Under the pieces are notes generated by a model. That model made no database searches. It had not been told where the DNA came from and saw only the letters and a program-made list of their open reading frames with translations. Of a DNA stretch of 64,000 bases, positions 15,573 to 24,971 are shown one piece after another; position 1 is the stretch's first letter; each line of letters opens with the position of its first letter. Made by a program: the position numbers and the translations under genes. The DNA is taken from NCBI RefSeq assembly GCF_003610635.1, contig NZ_RAQJ01000001.1, forward strand, positions 930,474 through 994,473, given 5' to 3'. This DNA comes from Ichthyenterobacterium magnum (lineage in GTDB: Bacteria > Bacteroidota > Bacteroidia > Flavobacteriales > Flavobacteriaceae).

Positions 15573-16760
15573 ATGAAAACGCTTAACAACTATAACTTTA
15601 AAAATAAAAAGGCTTTAATACGCGTAGATTTTAATGTGCCTTTAAATGAAAATTTTGAAGTTACAGATGCAACAAGAATAATATCAGCTAAACCAACCAT
15701 TATTAAAATTCTTGAAGATGGAGGAAGCTGTATTTTAATGTCTCATTTAGGCAGGCCAAAAGGCATACAAGACGAGTTTTCACTGCGTCATATTGTTAGT
15801 GAGGTCGAAGATGTTTTAGGAGTTGCCATTAAGTTTGTTAATGATAGCGTTGGAGAAGTTGTAGAAGCAGCAGCTAGTAATTTACAACCAGGAGAAATTC
15901 TATTATTAGAAAACTTACGTTTTCATGATGAAGAAAAACAAGGCAATAAAGATTTTGCTGAGCAACTTTCAAAATTAGGAGATATTTATGTAAATGATGC
16001 TTTTGGCACAGCACACAGAGCACACGCATCTACAACGATTATAGCACAATTTTTTCCTGATCATAAATGCTTTGGAAATTTACTCGCTAAAGAAATTGAA
16101 AGTATAAATAAGGTTATGGATACTGGAGAAAAACCGGTTTTGGCAGTTCTTGGAGGCGCTAAAGTATCTTCAAAAATCACCATTATCGAAAACATTCTAG
16201 ATAAAATTGACCATTTAATAATTGGCGGCGGAATGACCTTTACGTTTATAAAAGCATTAGGCGGAAGCATTGGAAACTCATTAGTTGAGGACGACAAAAT
16301 GGAGTTAGCCTTAGACATATTAAAACAAGCCGAAGCAAAAAATGTAAAAGTGCATTTACCAGTTGATGCTGTTATTGCTGATGCTTTTAGTAATGATGCA
16401 AATACTAAAATTGTTGATGTAAATAATATTCCTAAGGGTTGGATGGGACTAGATGCAGGACCATTATCTATTTCTAATTTTCATAATGTAGTGATGCAAT
16501 GTAAAACGATACTCTGGAATGGACCTTTAGGTGTTTTTGAGATGGAAAATTTTGCCAAAGGAACAATTGAGTTAGGGAATTCAATTGCAAAATCAACAAG
16601 TGAAGGTGCTTTTTCTTTAGTTGGTGGTGGAGATTCTGTTGCGGCTGTAAAACAGTTTGGTTTTGAGAACAAAGTAAGCTATGTGAGTACTGGTGGCGGA
16701 GCCATGTTAGAAAGCTTAGAAGGAAAAACGCTACCAGGTATTGCAGCCATTATAGATTAG
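15573..16760 (+). CDS. pgk: Phosphoglycerate kinase
   Basis: A 395-residue enzyme of full family length that transfers phosphate from 1,3-bisphosphoglycerate to ADP in glycolysis. The signature RVDFNVPLNENFEVTD is at residues 17-32; SHLGRPKG (about 57-64), the LLENLRFH block and GTAHRAHAS carry the phosphoglycerate-binding basic residues. The C-terminal nucleotide domain has LGGAKVSSKI, IIGGGMTFTF, WNGPLGVFE and the final GGGDSVAAV and STGGGAMLESLEG motifs. It stands alone after a long leader. Confidence 0.97.
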   Translation: MKTLNNYNFKNKKALIRVDFNVPLNENFEVTDATRIISAKPTIIKILEDGGSCILMSHLGRPKGIQDEFSLRHIVSEVEDVLGVAIKFVNDSVGEVVEAAASNLQPGEILLLENLRFHDEEKQGNKDFAEQLSKLGDIYVNDAFGTAHRAHASTTIIAQFFPDHKCFGNLLAKEIESINKVMDTGEKPVLAVLGGAKVSSKITIIENILDKIDHLIIGGGMTFTFIKALGGSIGNSLVEDDKMELALDILKQAEAKNVKVHLPVDAVIADAFSNDANTKIVDVNNIPKGWMGLDAGPLSISNFHNVVMQCKTILWNGPLGVFEMENFAKGTIELGNSIAKSTSEGAFSLVGGGDSVAAVKQFGFENKVSYVSTGGGAMLESLEGKTLPGIAAIID

Positions 16761-16885
16761 CTAGACTTTCTTGATTTTTAAGAATAACCTTACAGCAATT
16801 ATTAAATTACCTTATTAAACTTTCGTTTTAACTAAAAAAATACGATTTTAGCCTATCTATCGTTGATTGATAAATGCATTTAATA

Positions 16886-18478
16886 ATGAGCCAAAAGCTA
16901 TTTACCCTAACACTTGGAGCGTTGTTTTTCTGTTTTTTTTGTGTTGCTCAAGATTCAATTCAAAAAAAAGAAGTAAAAAACAGAGTTACAGAATCTAATT
17001 TTGTTGATGATCATACACATGTAGTTGACACCATTGTTGATGGTAAAACACATTTTAAAACGCCTATTAAAGCAAAGCCAGATACTACGGCTTTAAAAAT
17101 TCTAGAAGACCATAAGCTAGCTGCAGAAATAGACAAAAAGTGGTTAGAAGAATTGTATAGCAACGCTTTATATGATACTATTTATAAAACAGTTTCAGAT
17201 TTAGAATACAAAGAAATTTATTACCCAGAATTACCAACAGATACCTTAAAATATAGGCTAGCCGAACTTAATGCCAGAACACCTTTTAATGTAGAATACA
17301 ATGCATCTTTAGAAAGTGTTATAAAATCTTTTTTAAAGCATAGAAGACGATCGATGGAAAAGTTAATGGGATTAAGCCATTACTATTTCCCAATGTTTGA
17401 AAGTGAGTTAGATAAACATAACATTCCTTTGGAGATGAAATATTTAGCCATTGTGGAATCTGCATTAAAACCAAGAGCAAGATCTAGAGTTGGTGCAACT
17501 GGACTTTGGCAGTTTATGTTTGGCACAGGAAAAGAATACAATTTAGATGTAAGTAGCTATGTAGACGAAAGAAGCGACCCTGTAAAATCTACAGAAGCCG
17601 CTTCAAGATATCTATCAAGACTATATAAAATATTTGGCGATTGGGATTTAGCCTTAGCAGCATATAATTCTGGTCCAGGAAACGTGTCTAAGGCTATTAG
17701 AAGGTCAGGCGGTTATAAAAACTATTGGAATATTCGTCACAATCTTCCGCGTGAAACCGCAGGTTATGTTCCTGCCTTTTTAGCTACAATGTATATTTTT
17801 GAATTTGCAAAAGAACATGGTTTTAAATCTCAAAAGCCAAAGTTTCGTTATTTTGAAACAGATACCATTAGAGTAAAACAAATGATTACTTTAGATCAAG
17901 TTTCTGAAGCTACAGGAGTAGAGATAGAAACACTTCAGTTTTTAAATCCTTCGTATAAGTTAGATATTATTCCTCACATAAAGAATAAAAATTACACGTT
18001 ACGATTGCCAATAACCGAGATAGGAAAATTTGTAAATAATGAAACCGAAATTTATGCTTTAGCTAAAGCCGAATTTGATAAGCGTGAAAAACCATTACCA
18101 CAGTTTTTTAATTCGGATAGTAAAATAAGATACAGAGTAAAGTCTGGAGACTATTTAGGAAAAATTGCAAGAAAGTATGGAGTTCGAGTGAGTAAAATAA
18201 AGCAATGGAACGGATTAAGAAGCAATAACTTAAGAATTGGCCAGCGTCTCACAATTTATCCAAGAAAGCCATCCTCTTTGGGTAATTCTGTTGCTAAAAA
18301 GACACCAAAAAAAGACGTCGATTCAGCTAATAAATCTACCTATAGAGTGAAAAAAGGGGATTCACTTTGGAGCATATCTCAAAAATTTCCTGGAGTTTCT
18401 GTTCAAAATATTAAAGATTGGAACGATATTAGCAGTAGCAAACTAAAAATAGGAATGACGCTTATAGTTTCTAATTAA
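16886..18478 (+). CDS. MltD-like membrane-bound lytic transglycosylase with two LysM domains
   Basis: About 530 residues from ATG 16886, whose first 21 residues form a signal peptide (MSQKLFTLTLGALFFCFFCVA); an ATG four codons upstream is an alternative. A central SLT domain (about 150-280) has the catalytic Glu in YLAIVESALKP, then GATGLWQFM and AAYNSGPGNV. Two LysM repeats follow at the C-terminus (YRVKSGDYLGKIARKYGV; YRVKKGDSLWSISQKFPG), which bind peptidoglycan. The enzyme cleaves glycan strands to 1,6-anhydromuropeptides in the periplasm. It is followed after 23 bases by a DUF4837 lipoprotein gene, the usual flavobacterial neighbour. Confidence 0.93.
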   Translation: MSQKLFTLTLGALFFCFFCVAQDSIQKKEVKNRVTESNFVDDHTHVVDTIVDGKTHFKTPIKAKPDTTALKILEDHKLAAEIDKKWLEELYSNALYDTIYKTVSDLEYKEIYYPELPTDTLKYRLAELNARTPFNVEYNASLESVIKSFLKHRRRSMEKLMGLSHYYFPMFESELDKHNIPLEMKYLAIVESALKPRARSRVGATGLWQFMFGTGKEYNLDVSSYVDERSDPVKSTEAASRYLSRLYKIFGDWDLALAAYNSGPGNVSKAIRRSGGYKNYWNIRHNLPRETAGYVPAFLATMYIFEFAKEHGFKSQKPKFRYFETDTIRVKQMITLDQVSEATGVEIETLQFLNPSYKLDIIPHIKNKNYTLRLPITEIGKFVNNETEIYALAKAEFDKREKPLPQFFNSDSKIRYRVKSGDYLGKIARKYGVRVSKIKQWNGLRSNNLRIGQRLTIYPRKPSSLGNSVAKKTPKKDVDSANKSTYRVKKGDSLWSISQKFPGVSVQNIKDWNDISSSKLKIGMTLIVSN

Positions 18479-18501
18479 GTGCGCTAAAAAACTTTTTAAA
18501 G

Positions 18502-19476
18502 ATGATTAAAAAAACAACGTTAGTACTCATTATTACTGTTTTAATGTTTAACTGTAATAGTGGTCCAAACAAACGTATTATTCCTAACTCTTCAGGAAGG
18601 ATAAACACATTATCTGTTATTGTTGATAACGATTTATGGAAAGGAAAAGTAGGCGAAGCAATGAGGTCTATATTAGCAGCCCCTGTTGAAGGCTTATCTC
18701 AAGACGAGCCATTATTTTCAATGAAACAAATGCCACCACAAGTATTTAGTGGTTTTACAACAGAGAGCAGAACGATATTGAAAGTTGAAAAAGGGAGCGA
18801 AAACGGAGTAAGTATAAAAAATGATGTATTTGCAAGACCACAAACCTATATTGTAGTTTCAGGAAAGACTAACGAAGATATCATTTTAGAGTTAAAAAAC
18901 AATTCGGTTAAAATAATTGATGCCTTTAAAAAAGAAGAAATAAAAGAAAAGCAACGCCAAATTAAATTATCATTATTTGATGATAAAGCACTTGAGCAGA
19001 AGCTTGGTTTCTCAATAAACCTAGCATCTGCATATAGAACCGCAAAAGCAACAGATGATTTTTTCTGGTTAAGAAAAGATGTCTCAACAGGCACTATGGA
19101 TTTAATGATTTATCAAGTTCCTTTAAGCTCTATTAGAAAAGGCGATAGTGCCGTTGTAGATGTGGTTAGGGTTCGAGACTCTGTAGGTAAAGTTCATATT
19201 GAAGGTGGTCTTGAAGGCTCTTACTTGGGTACAGAACCAGCGTATGCGCCTTATATTTTTGAAACGATTTTAGATAATAAACCTACTTTAGAGACAAAAG
19301 GACTTTGGGATCTTAAAAACGCTTATATGTCTGGGCCTTTTATAAATTATGCTATTGAAGACAAGGTTAATAATAGATATTTAATAGTTGAAGGTTATGT
19401 GTTTGGACCTTCATTAGAGATGCGAGATTATATGTTTGAGCTAGAATCGGTCATTAAATCTGTAAAAATAAAGTAA
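18502..19476 (+). CDS. DUF4837-family lipoprotein
   Basis: A 324-residue protein with a lipoprotein signal (MFNC, Cys18) and, directly after it, the conserved N-terminal segment SSGRINTLSVIVDNDLW and VGEAMRSILAAPVEGLSQDEP that marks DUF4837. The remainder is mixed alpha/beta without further recognised motifs; TMDLMIYQVPLSS and YVFGPSLEMRDYMFELE are visible family blocks. The function is unknown. It sits downstream of the transglycosylase gene and shares the bidirectional terminator with tatA. Confidence 0.85.
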   Translation: MIKKTTLVLIITVLMFNCNSGPNKRIIPNSSGRINTLSVIVDNDLWKGKVGEAMRSILAAPVEGLSQDEPLFSMKQMPPQVFSGFTTESRTILKVEKGSENGVSIKNDVFARPQTYIVVSGKTNEDIILELKNNSVKIIDAFKKEEIKEKQRQIKLSLFDDKALEQKLGFSINLASAYRTAKATDDFFWLRKDVSTGTMDLMIYQVPLSSIRKGDSAVVDVVRVRDSVGKVHIEGGLEGSYLGTEPAYAPYIFETILDNKPTLETKGLWDLKNAYMSGPFINYAIEDKVNNRYLIVEGYVFGPSLEMRDYMFELESVIKSVKIK

Positions 19477-19477
19477 C

Positions 19478-19507
19478 AAAAAAGCCAACATAATTGTTGG
19501 CTTTTTT
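19478..19507. terminator. Bidirectional Rho-independent terminator
   Basis: AAAAAAGCCAACA (19478-19490), loop TAAT, TGTTGGCTTTTTT (19495-19507): a 13-bp perfect stem with A and T tracts on both sides. It lies between the convergent DUF4837 and tatA genes and can end transcripts from both. Confidence 0.92.
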
Positions 19508-19518
19508 GTTTTAATAAA

Positions 19519-19701
19519 CTATTCTTTTTTATCAGAAGAAGCATCTTCTTCTTTACTTGCGTCTTTAAATTCTTTTATACCACTTCCCAATCCTCTCATA
19601 AGTTCAGGGATTTTCTTTCCTCCAAACAATAGTAAAACGACTATAATTATAACAACAATTTGTGGCCAACCAATCATTAATGGTAACATATATAAGCTCA
19701 T
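19519..19701 (-). CDS. tatA: Twin-arginine translocase subunit TatA/TatE
   Basis: A 60-residue protein with the complete TatA layout: a short periplasmic N-terminus, one membrane helix (about 12-27, [16 protein letters not shown]), the hinge and amphipathic helix [20 protein letters not shown], and a charged Glu/Lys/Ser tail. TatA forms the variable pore for folded proteins. The start ATG gives [14 protein letters not shown], with an internal ATG at residue 5 as an alternative. A minus-strand TAAATTTG at 19722-19729 is a possible -7 box. Confidence 0.93.
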   Translation of the reverse strand: MSLYMLPLMIGWPQIVVIIIVVLLLFGGKKIPELMRGLGSGIKEFKDASKEEDASSDKKE

Positions 19702-19802
19702 AATATTAATATTTTGAATTGCAAATTTAATAATTAAACTTCAAATTAAACGTTTAAAAATAAACTTTAAGAAATAGCCTTATAACTTGCATATATTTTA
19801 TT

Positions 19803-19810
19803 TAATTTTG
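19803..19810 (+). promoter_or_regulatory. Candidate -7 element for the M23 peptidase gene
   Basis: TAATTTTG fits TAnnTTTG and ends 7 bases before the ATG at 19818. A TTG at 19787-19789 is only 13 bases away, shorter than the usual 17-23, so the -33 box is uncertain. Confidence 0.35.
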
Positions 19811-19817
19811 TTTTACA

Positions 19818-20684
19818 ATGGCAGACAAAAAGAAAGAGAAAAAGTTCACAAAAAAGTTGCTTCATAAGTATCGTTTAGTCGTTTTAAATGAAGATACTTT
19901 TGAAGAGCGTTTTGCTATTAAATTAACTAGACTTAATGTATTTGTAATTGTTTCAATTTCTGCTATTTTGTTAGTTACCGGAACAATTTTATTAATAGCA
20001 TTTACATCGTTAAAAGAATACATTCCCGGGTATTCTTCAACCGCACTAAAAAAACAAGCAACAGAACTTAATTATAAAACAGATTCACTTCAACAAGTAA
20101 TTGCGCTAAACGAGCAATATTATACATCGATAAAAAAGGTTTTATCTGGAGACGTGAGTACGGTTCAGTTTAATCGGGATTCAATAATTGATGCCACAAC
20201 TATAGATATAAATCAAATAGATTTACAACCAACTAGAGAAGATTCTATTTTAAGAGAATTAGTAGATAAAGAAGATAAATATAACCTATTTGAGTCTGCA
20301 ACACCATTATCTAATTTTGTGTTGTTTCCGCCTGTAAATGGTGTCATTTCTGAAAAGTATAATATAAAAGAAAAACATTATGCCGTAGATATAGCCGTAG
20401 CAAAAGACACACCTATTAAGGCAACAGCAGACGGAACAGTTATCTTTGCCGAGTGGACAGTAGAGACAGGCTATGTTATTATTATTGAACACAAGCACAA
20501 TCTTATTTCTGTTTATAAACACAACGCATCTTTAACTAAGCAACAAGGAGATTTGGTTAAGGCTGGAGAAGTTATTGCCATGGCTGGAAATACTGGCCAA
20601 TATACAACAGGACCACACCTGCATTTTGAACTATGGAACGAAGGCTATCCTGTAAACCCAACAAATTTTATTGATTTTAATTAA
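19818..20684 (+). CDS. M23 (LytM-type) murein endopeptidase, membrane anchored
   Basis: A 288-residue protein with a basic cytoplasmic start, one membrane helix (about 41-63), a coiled-coil spacer (about 75-110) and a C-terminal M23 domain. Zinc ligands are visible as His187 and Asp191 in HYAVDIA and His269 in GPHLHFELW (His267 being the catalytic partner). LytM-type enzymes cut peptidoglycan cross-links; all ligands are present, so it is predicted active. The stop overlaps the start of the next gene (TAATG), implying translational coupling with the GH3-family gene. Confidence 0.9.
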   Translation: MADKKKEKKFTKKLLHKYRLVVLNEDTFEERFAIKLTRLNVFVIVSISAILLVTGTILLIAFTSLKEYIPGYSSTALKKQATELNYKTDSLQQVIALNEQYYTSIKKVLSGDVSTVQFNRDSIIDATTIDINQIDLQPTREDSILRELVDKEDKYNLFESATPLSNFVLFPPVNGVISEKYNIKEKHYAVDIAVAKDTPIKATADGTVIFAEWTVETGYVIIIEHKHNLISVYKHNASLTKQQGDLVKAGEVIAMAGNTGQYTTGPHLHFELWNEGYPVNPTNFIDFN

Positions 20685-22186
20685 TGGTATCACTTAAATC
20701 TGCCTTAGCGAAACCCTTTGCAAAAACCATTAAAAAGTCGATTTTAAAATGGGCAAATAATCCTATTGAGACACAAGATAAAGTGTTTCAAAAATTAATA
20801 AAAGAGGCTTTAAATACTAAGTTTGGCAAAGACCATGGTTTTAATGCAATTAAGTCACATGAAGACTTTTTAAAAGCTGTTCCTGTTAGAGATTATGAAG
20901 CTTTAAAATCATATGTAGAAGAAGTTGTAGCTGGAAAAGAAAACATACTCTGGAAAGGCAAACCAATATACTTTGCAAAAACATCAGGAACCACATCTGG
21001 AGCCAAATACATACCTATTACAAAAGAGAGTATGCCAACACATATTGAAGCTGCTCGAAATGCCATTTTAATGTATATAGCAGAAACTGGAAACTCAAAG
21101 TTTGTAGATGGGAAAATGATTTTTTTACAAGGAAGCCCAATTCTTGATAAACAAAACGGCATTCAATTAGGACGATTATCAGGCATTGTTGCGCACTACG
21201 TACCTAAATATCTTCAAAAAAACAGAATGCCATCTTTAGAAACAAACTGTATAGAAGACTGGGAAACTAAAGTTGAAGCTATTGTAGATGAAACGTTACC
21301 AGAAAACATGACTATTATTTCAGGCATTCCGTCATGGGTTCAAATGTATTTTGAAAAACTAATAGATAGAACAGGTAAAAAAGTTGGAGATATATTTAAA
21401 GACTTCAATTTATTTATTTTTGGAGGTGTTAATTACGAACCTTATAGAGCAAAATTTGAAAGCTTAATAGGAAGAAAAGTTGATAGTATTGAGTTGTATC
21501 CAGCTAGCGAAGGCTTTTTTGCTTTTCAAGATACTCAGAATGAAAAAGGAATGCTGTTGCAATTAAATTCAGGCATTTTTTATGAGTTTATAAAAGCGGA
21601 TGAATTTTTTAATGATAATCCAAAACGAATAACAATAAAAGACGTTGTTGTTGGTGTTAATTACGTTATGATAATTTCTACAAACGCAGGACTTTGGGCT
21701 TATAATATTGGAGATACAGTTGAGTTTACATCAATAAAACCATATAGAGTTATTGTTTCAGGACGAATAAAACATTTTATTTCAGCATTTGGAGAGCATG
21801 TTATTGGTAAAGAAGTAGAACAAGCAATGAAGCATGCTATAGAAGGAAGCAAAATTCAAATTTCAGAGTTTACAGTAGCGCCTCAAATAAATCCAGAGTC
21901 TGGATTGCCTTTTCATGAATGGTTTGTAGAATTTGAAAACGAACCAGAAAACATTTCAGATTTAGAACAGAAGATAGACACATTATTGCAAAACCAAAAC
22001 AGTTACTATTTTGATTTAATAAAAGGAAATGTTCTACGCCCTTTAAAAATAACTATAATTACAAAAAACGGATTTCAAAATTATATGAAATCTATAGGGA
22101 AACTTGGAGGGCAAAATAAGATCCCTAGATTGTCAAACGACAGAAAAATTGCCAATACTTTATACGCTTTAAAATTAACTAAATAG
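20684..22186 (+). CDS. GH3-family acyl-adenylate/amido-synthetase-like protein
   Basis: A 500-residue protein homologous to the plant GH3 auxin-amido synthetase superfamily, within the ANL adenylating fold. The ATP loop is TSGTTSGAKYIP at residues 100-111, followed by LYPASEGFFAFQ (motif 2) and YNIGDTVEF plus ISAFGEHVIG (motif 3 and hinge). These enzymes activate a carboxylate as adenylate and often join it to an amino acid; the bacterial substrate is not known. The start ATG overlaps the peptidase stop. Confidence 0.85.
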   Translation: MVSLKSALAKPFAKTIKKSILKWANNPIETQDKVFQKLIKEALNTKFGKDHGFNAIKSHEDFLKAVPVRDYEALKSYVEEVVAGKENILWKGKPIYFAKTSGTTSGAKYIPITKESMPTHIEAARNAILMYIAETGNSKFVDGKMIFLQGSPILDKQNGIQLGRLSGIVAHYVPKYLQKNRMPSLETNCIEDWETKVEAIVDETLPENMTIISGIPSWVQMYFEKLIDRTGKKVGDIFKDFNLFIFGGVNYEPYRAKFESLIGRKVDSIELYPASEGFFAFQDTQNEKGMLLQLNSGIFYEFIKADEFFNDNPKRITIKDVVVGVNYVMIISTNAGLWAYNIGDTVEFTSIKPYRVIVSGRIKHFISAFGEHVIGKEVEQAMKHAIEGSKIQISEFTVAPQINPESGLPFHEWFVEFENEPENISDLEQKIDTLLQNQNSYYFDLIKGNVLRPLKITIITKNGFQNYMKSIGKLGGQNKIPRLSNDRKIANTLYALKLTK

Positions 22187-22189
22187 TAT

Positions 22190-22197
22190 TATATTTG
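22190..22197 (+). promoter_or_regulatory. Candidate -7 element for the DUF6909-like gene
   Basis: TATATTTG, matching TAnnTTTG, 18 bases before the ATG at 22215 and right after the stop of the GH3-family gene. No TTG was found at -33 spacing. Confidence 0.4.
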
Positions 22198-22214
22198 TTG
22201 ACTAAATAAGACGT

Positions 22215-23903
22215 ATGAGTAGCAAAAAACATCATGAAAGAACGAGGGCTCAAGAAAGCTCAAATGCAATAGAGAGAATGTATGTTACCATGAGACATCT
22301 ATTTAACCGAGGTTTTTATAAACCAATGGGTGTTTCGGGAGAAACACTACGTGAAGCATTATTGCTGCTTCGCCCAGAAATTTATGGGTCAATTGCAGAC
22401 GAAAAAGCCGAATTAGAAGGTTTGCTTTATGTAATTGATAGATTACCTGAAGGCATTGAAGAATGTACCTTTATCAATCTAACAAGTGATGAAGGTTACG
22501 GAAATTCTCATTTTAAAACGATAATTCCACCAAAACGTCGTCGTAATTGCTATCGAATAGATGATGAGCAAATGAACATTGAGATTACGAGAGGACGATC
22601 AGAAATCTATGATATTTTAACACACTTAACTTTTTTGTTTGTTGAATCTCATAAGATTAGTAGAAGAGTACTAATAAATGAATCTGGAGCTACAACACGT
22701 GATTGGATTAAACTAGAAAAGGCAGTCTTTTCTAAAAAGAAGCTTACACAGCAAGAGCGCGAAATAGCAATTACACATACAGCAAATATATTAGGAAGAA
22801 CCTTTAACGAGCTTACTGAAGCTCATGCTCAGTTTTCAACACCTTCACAACCAGAACGTTTACTACATATAGTATATTGGTTAGGTAAACTAGCAATAGA
22901 AGAGGTTGTAAATAACAATAAAAGAACAGTGACATTTAGTCCAGTTCTACGGGAAAGACTTGGTCATCATATACATGGTGAAATATGGGCAGATAATATA
23001 AAAGAGGTGCTTTTTAAAAACAACTTACTTAAAAAGCCAATACACGTTATAAGTGCAAATATGCATAGTGTGATGAATTCGCTTTTTACGCCTCTAGCAT
23101 TAAAAAGTCAAGTAGCTAAAAAAGATGTTTTTGAGGTTTATGAAGAGTTGAGTCAAAAAGATAGTAAATCATTACGCAATAAAGTTTCAAAAGAAGCGTT
23201 GCAAAATGGAATGATTTACATTAAAGATACGTCAGGAACCAATATAGATGTTCAAATTTTTGATACATCAAAAATTGATTTTTCAAAAACAGATATAGAA
23301 GTAGGAGACGCATTTAATGAGTCTGATAAACCAGTTATATTTGTTATGGATTATGCCTTTGGTGAACAAGCTTACGAAACAATAGACGAGCTATTAAAAC
23401 CAATAAAAGCCGGAGGAGAGAAAATTCACCTTAATGTGGAGTCTATTTCTATTATGGGAAAAGCAGGTATTTTAGAAGGCGGTAAAGGCGATATTATGAT
23501 TCCGTCAGCCCATATTTTTGAAGGCACAGCAGATAATTACCCATTTAAAAATGAATTATCTAAGTCTGATTTAGAAGGGCAAGGCGTAGATATATATGAG
23601 GGTTCTATGATATCGGTTTTAGGAACATCACTTCAGAATAAAGAAATTTTAAAATTCTTTTTTAACTCTACATGGAATGTGATAGGCTTAGAAATGGAAG
23701 GTGCTCATTATCAAAAAGCTATACAAGCTGCATCTAAAGTTAGAGGCAGCATTAAATCTGATGTTAAGGTTAGATACGCTTATTATGCAAGTGATAACCC
23801 ATTAGAAACAGGTGGTACTTTAGCTTCTGGAGGATTAGGAACCTCTGGAGTAAAACCAACCTATTTAATAACACGTAAAATATTACAACAAATATTTAAT
23901 TAA
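22215..23903 (+). CDS. Conserved flavobacterial protein, DUF6909-like
   Basis: A 562-residue protein starting MSSKKHHERTRAQESSNAIERMYVTMRHL; this start and overall length fit the DUF6909 group as I recall it, though I cannot confirm by search. There is no signal peptide and no membrane helix. The C-terminal half has Rossmann-like alternation with the motifs FVMDYAFGEQAYE, SIMGKAGILEGGKGDIMIP and VIGLEMEGAHYQKAI; the latter resembles the EMEGA segment of the nucleoside phosphorylase fold. A nucleotide- or nucleoside-binding role is an inference only. It sits between the GH3-family gene and the polysaccharide locus. Confidence 0.6.
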   Translation: MSSKKHHERTRAQESSNAIERMYVTMRHLFNRGFYKPMGVSGETLREALLLLRPEIYGSIADEKAELEGLLYVIDRLPEGIEECTFINLTSDEGYGNSHFKTIIPPKRRRNCYRIDDEQMNIEITRGRSEIYDILTHLTFLFVESHKISRRVLINESGATTRDWIKLEKAVFSKKKLTQQEREIAITHTANILGRTFNELTEAHAQFSTPSQPERLLHIVYWLGKLAIEEVVNNNKRTVTFSPVLRERLGHHIHGEIWADNIKEVLFKNNLLKKPIHVISANMHSVMNSLFTPLALKSQVAKKDVFEVYEELSQKDSKSLRNKVSKEALQNGMIYIKDTSGTNIDVQIFDTSKIDFSKTDIEVGDAFNESDKPVIFVMDYAFGEQAYETIDELLKPIKAGGEKIHLNVESISIMGKAGILEGGKGDIMIPSAHIFEGTADNYPFKNELSKSDLEGQGVDIYEGSMISVLGTSLQNKEILKFFFNSTWNVIGLEMEGAHYQKAIQAASKVRGSIKSDVKVRYAYYASDNPLETGGTLASGGLGTSGVKPTYLITRKILQQIFN

Positions 23904-23912
23904 TTTATTGCT

Positions 23913-24971
23913 ATGAACAAAGATTTACCAAACAATAATAGTTCTAATGACGAAGTAGAATTAGGACAGTTATTTAATGCTATAGGAAAACTTTTTGAAC
24001 GAATTTTTAGAGCAATTTCTTTTGTTTTTTTATCAATTTATTCTACCATTATTTATGCCGCAAAAGCTGTGGTTGTAAATTATAAAATTATTTTAATAGT
24101 AGGTCTTGTCTCAGGAATATTTGGTTATGTATTAGAAAAACGAAAAACAAAAGTGTATGAGTCTAGCATGCTAGTTAGAACATATTTTGATGCAAAATAC
24201 CAATTATCTACAAACATTAATTATTACAATGCTTTAATTGGAAGTGAAGATTATGAATCACTTTCGAATATATTTAACCTAAGCAAAGAAGCAACCAAAG
24301 ACCTTTTAAGTTTTGAAATTGCTCCTGGACCAGAAACAGAAAATGATAGAATTGTACAGTATGATAGATTTTTAAAATCTATAGATAGTATTAGAGCACA
24401 AGAAGTAAGTTTTGATGATTATATTGAAAACCGTGATATCTATTCTGGAGATTTATTTTTAATTACTGTAGACTCAAAGAAAAAGGATATTTTTAAAAAC
24501 CTTGAAAGAGGATTAGACTCAACGTTTAAAAATCAATATTCTACAAAAAAAATGAAGAAGCGAGACTCGATGTTGGTTTTGCAAAAGGAGAATATATTAG
24601 CGTCTATTAATGAAATTGAAGAACTTAAAAAGGTTTATGTTCAAGTATTAGAAAACGAATCAGAATCCACTAAAGCTTCAGTGAGTTTAGGTGATGGTTT
24701 TCCGTTACAACAAGCAAAATCTGCAACTAAAGAATACGAGTTGCTAGCAAATCAAATAAAACTCAGAGATAAATTGAGGGTTTTAGATGAAAAGAAAATA
24801 GAGGAAAATGAGTTTTTCGATGTTATATCAAGCTTTCAAGAAATTGGAAATATTAAGAAGAGTATTTTAGATCGTTATTCTTTAATATTCCCAATACTTT
24901 CTTTCATGATATTATGCTTAATATATTTATTGGTAAGAGTAATTAAATATGTTAGAGAATATGAGTCATAA
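23913..24971 (+). CDS. Wzz-like polysaccharide chain-length/co-polymerase protein
   Basis: A 352-residue protein with the layout of polysaccharide co-polymerases: an N-terminal cytoplasmic segment (1-55), a first helix at about 58-75, a large periplasmic region with coiled-coil tendency (about 80-320) and a final helix (about 322-345) ending in a short basic tail. The usual Pro/Gly-rich motif before the second helix is weak. No C-terminal tyrosine kinase domain is fused. It opens the polysaccharide locus and overlaps the rfbB start. Confidence 0.65.
   Translation: MNKDLPNNNSSNDEVELGQLFNAIGKLFERIFRAISFVFLSIYSTIIYAAKAVVVNYKIILIVGLVSGIFGYVLEKRKTKVYESSMLVRTYFDAKYQLSTNINYYNALIGSEDYESLSNIFNLSKEATKDLLSFEIAPGPETENDRIVQYDRFLKSIDSIRAQEVSFDDYIENRDIYSGDLFLITVDSKKKDIFKNLERGLDSTFKNQYSTKKMKKRDSMLVLQKENILASINEIEELKKVYVQVLENESESTKASVSLGDGFPLQQAKSATKEYELLANQIKLRDKLRVLDEKKIEENEFFDVISSFQEIGNIKKSILDRYSLIFPILSFMILCLIYLLVRVIKYVREYES

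Noticed and set aside
22696-22701. CACGTG core that could be a third parS site
   Set aside because: The flanks (ACAA...ATTG) lack the TGTT/AACA arms, and it lies inside a coding region.
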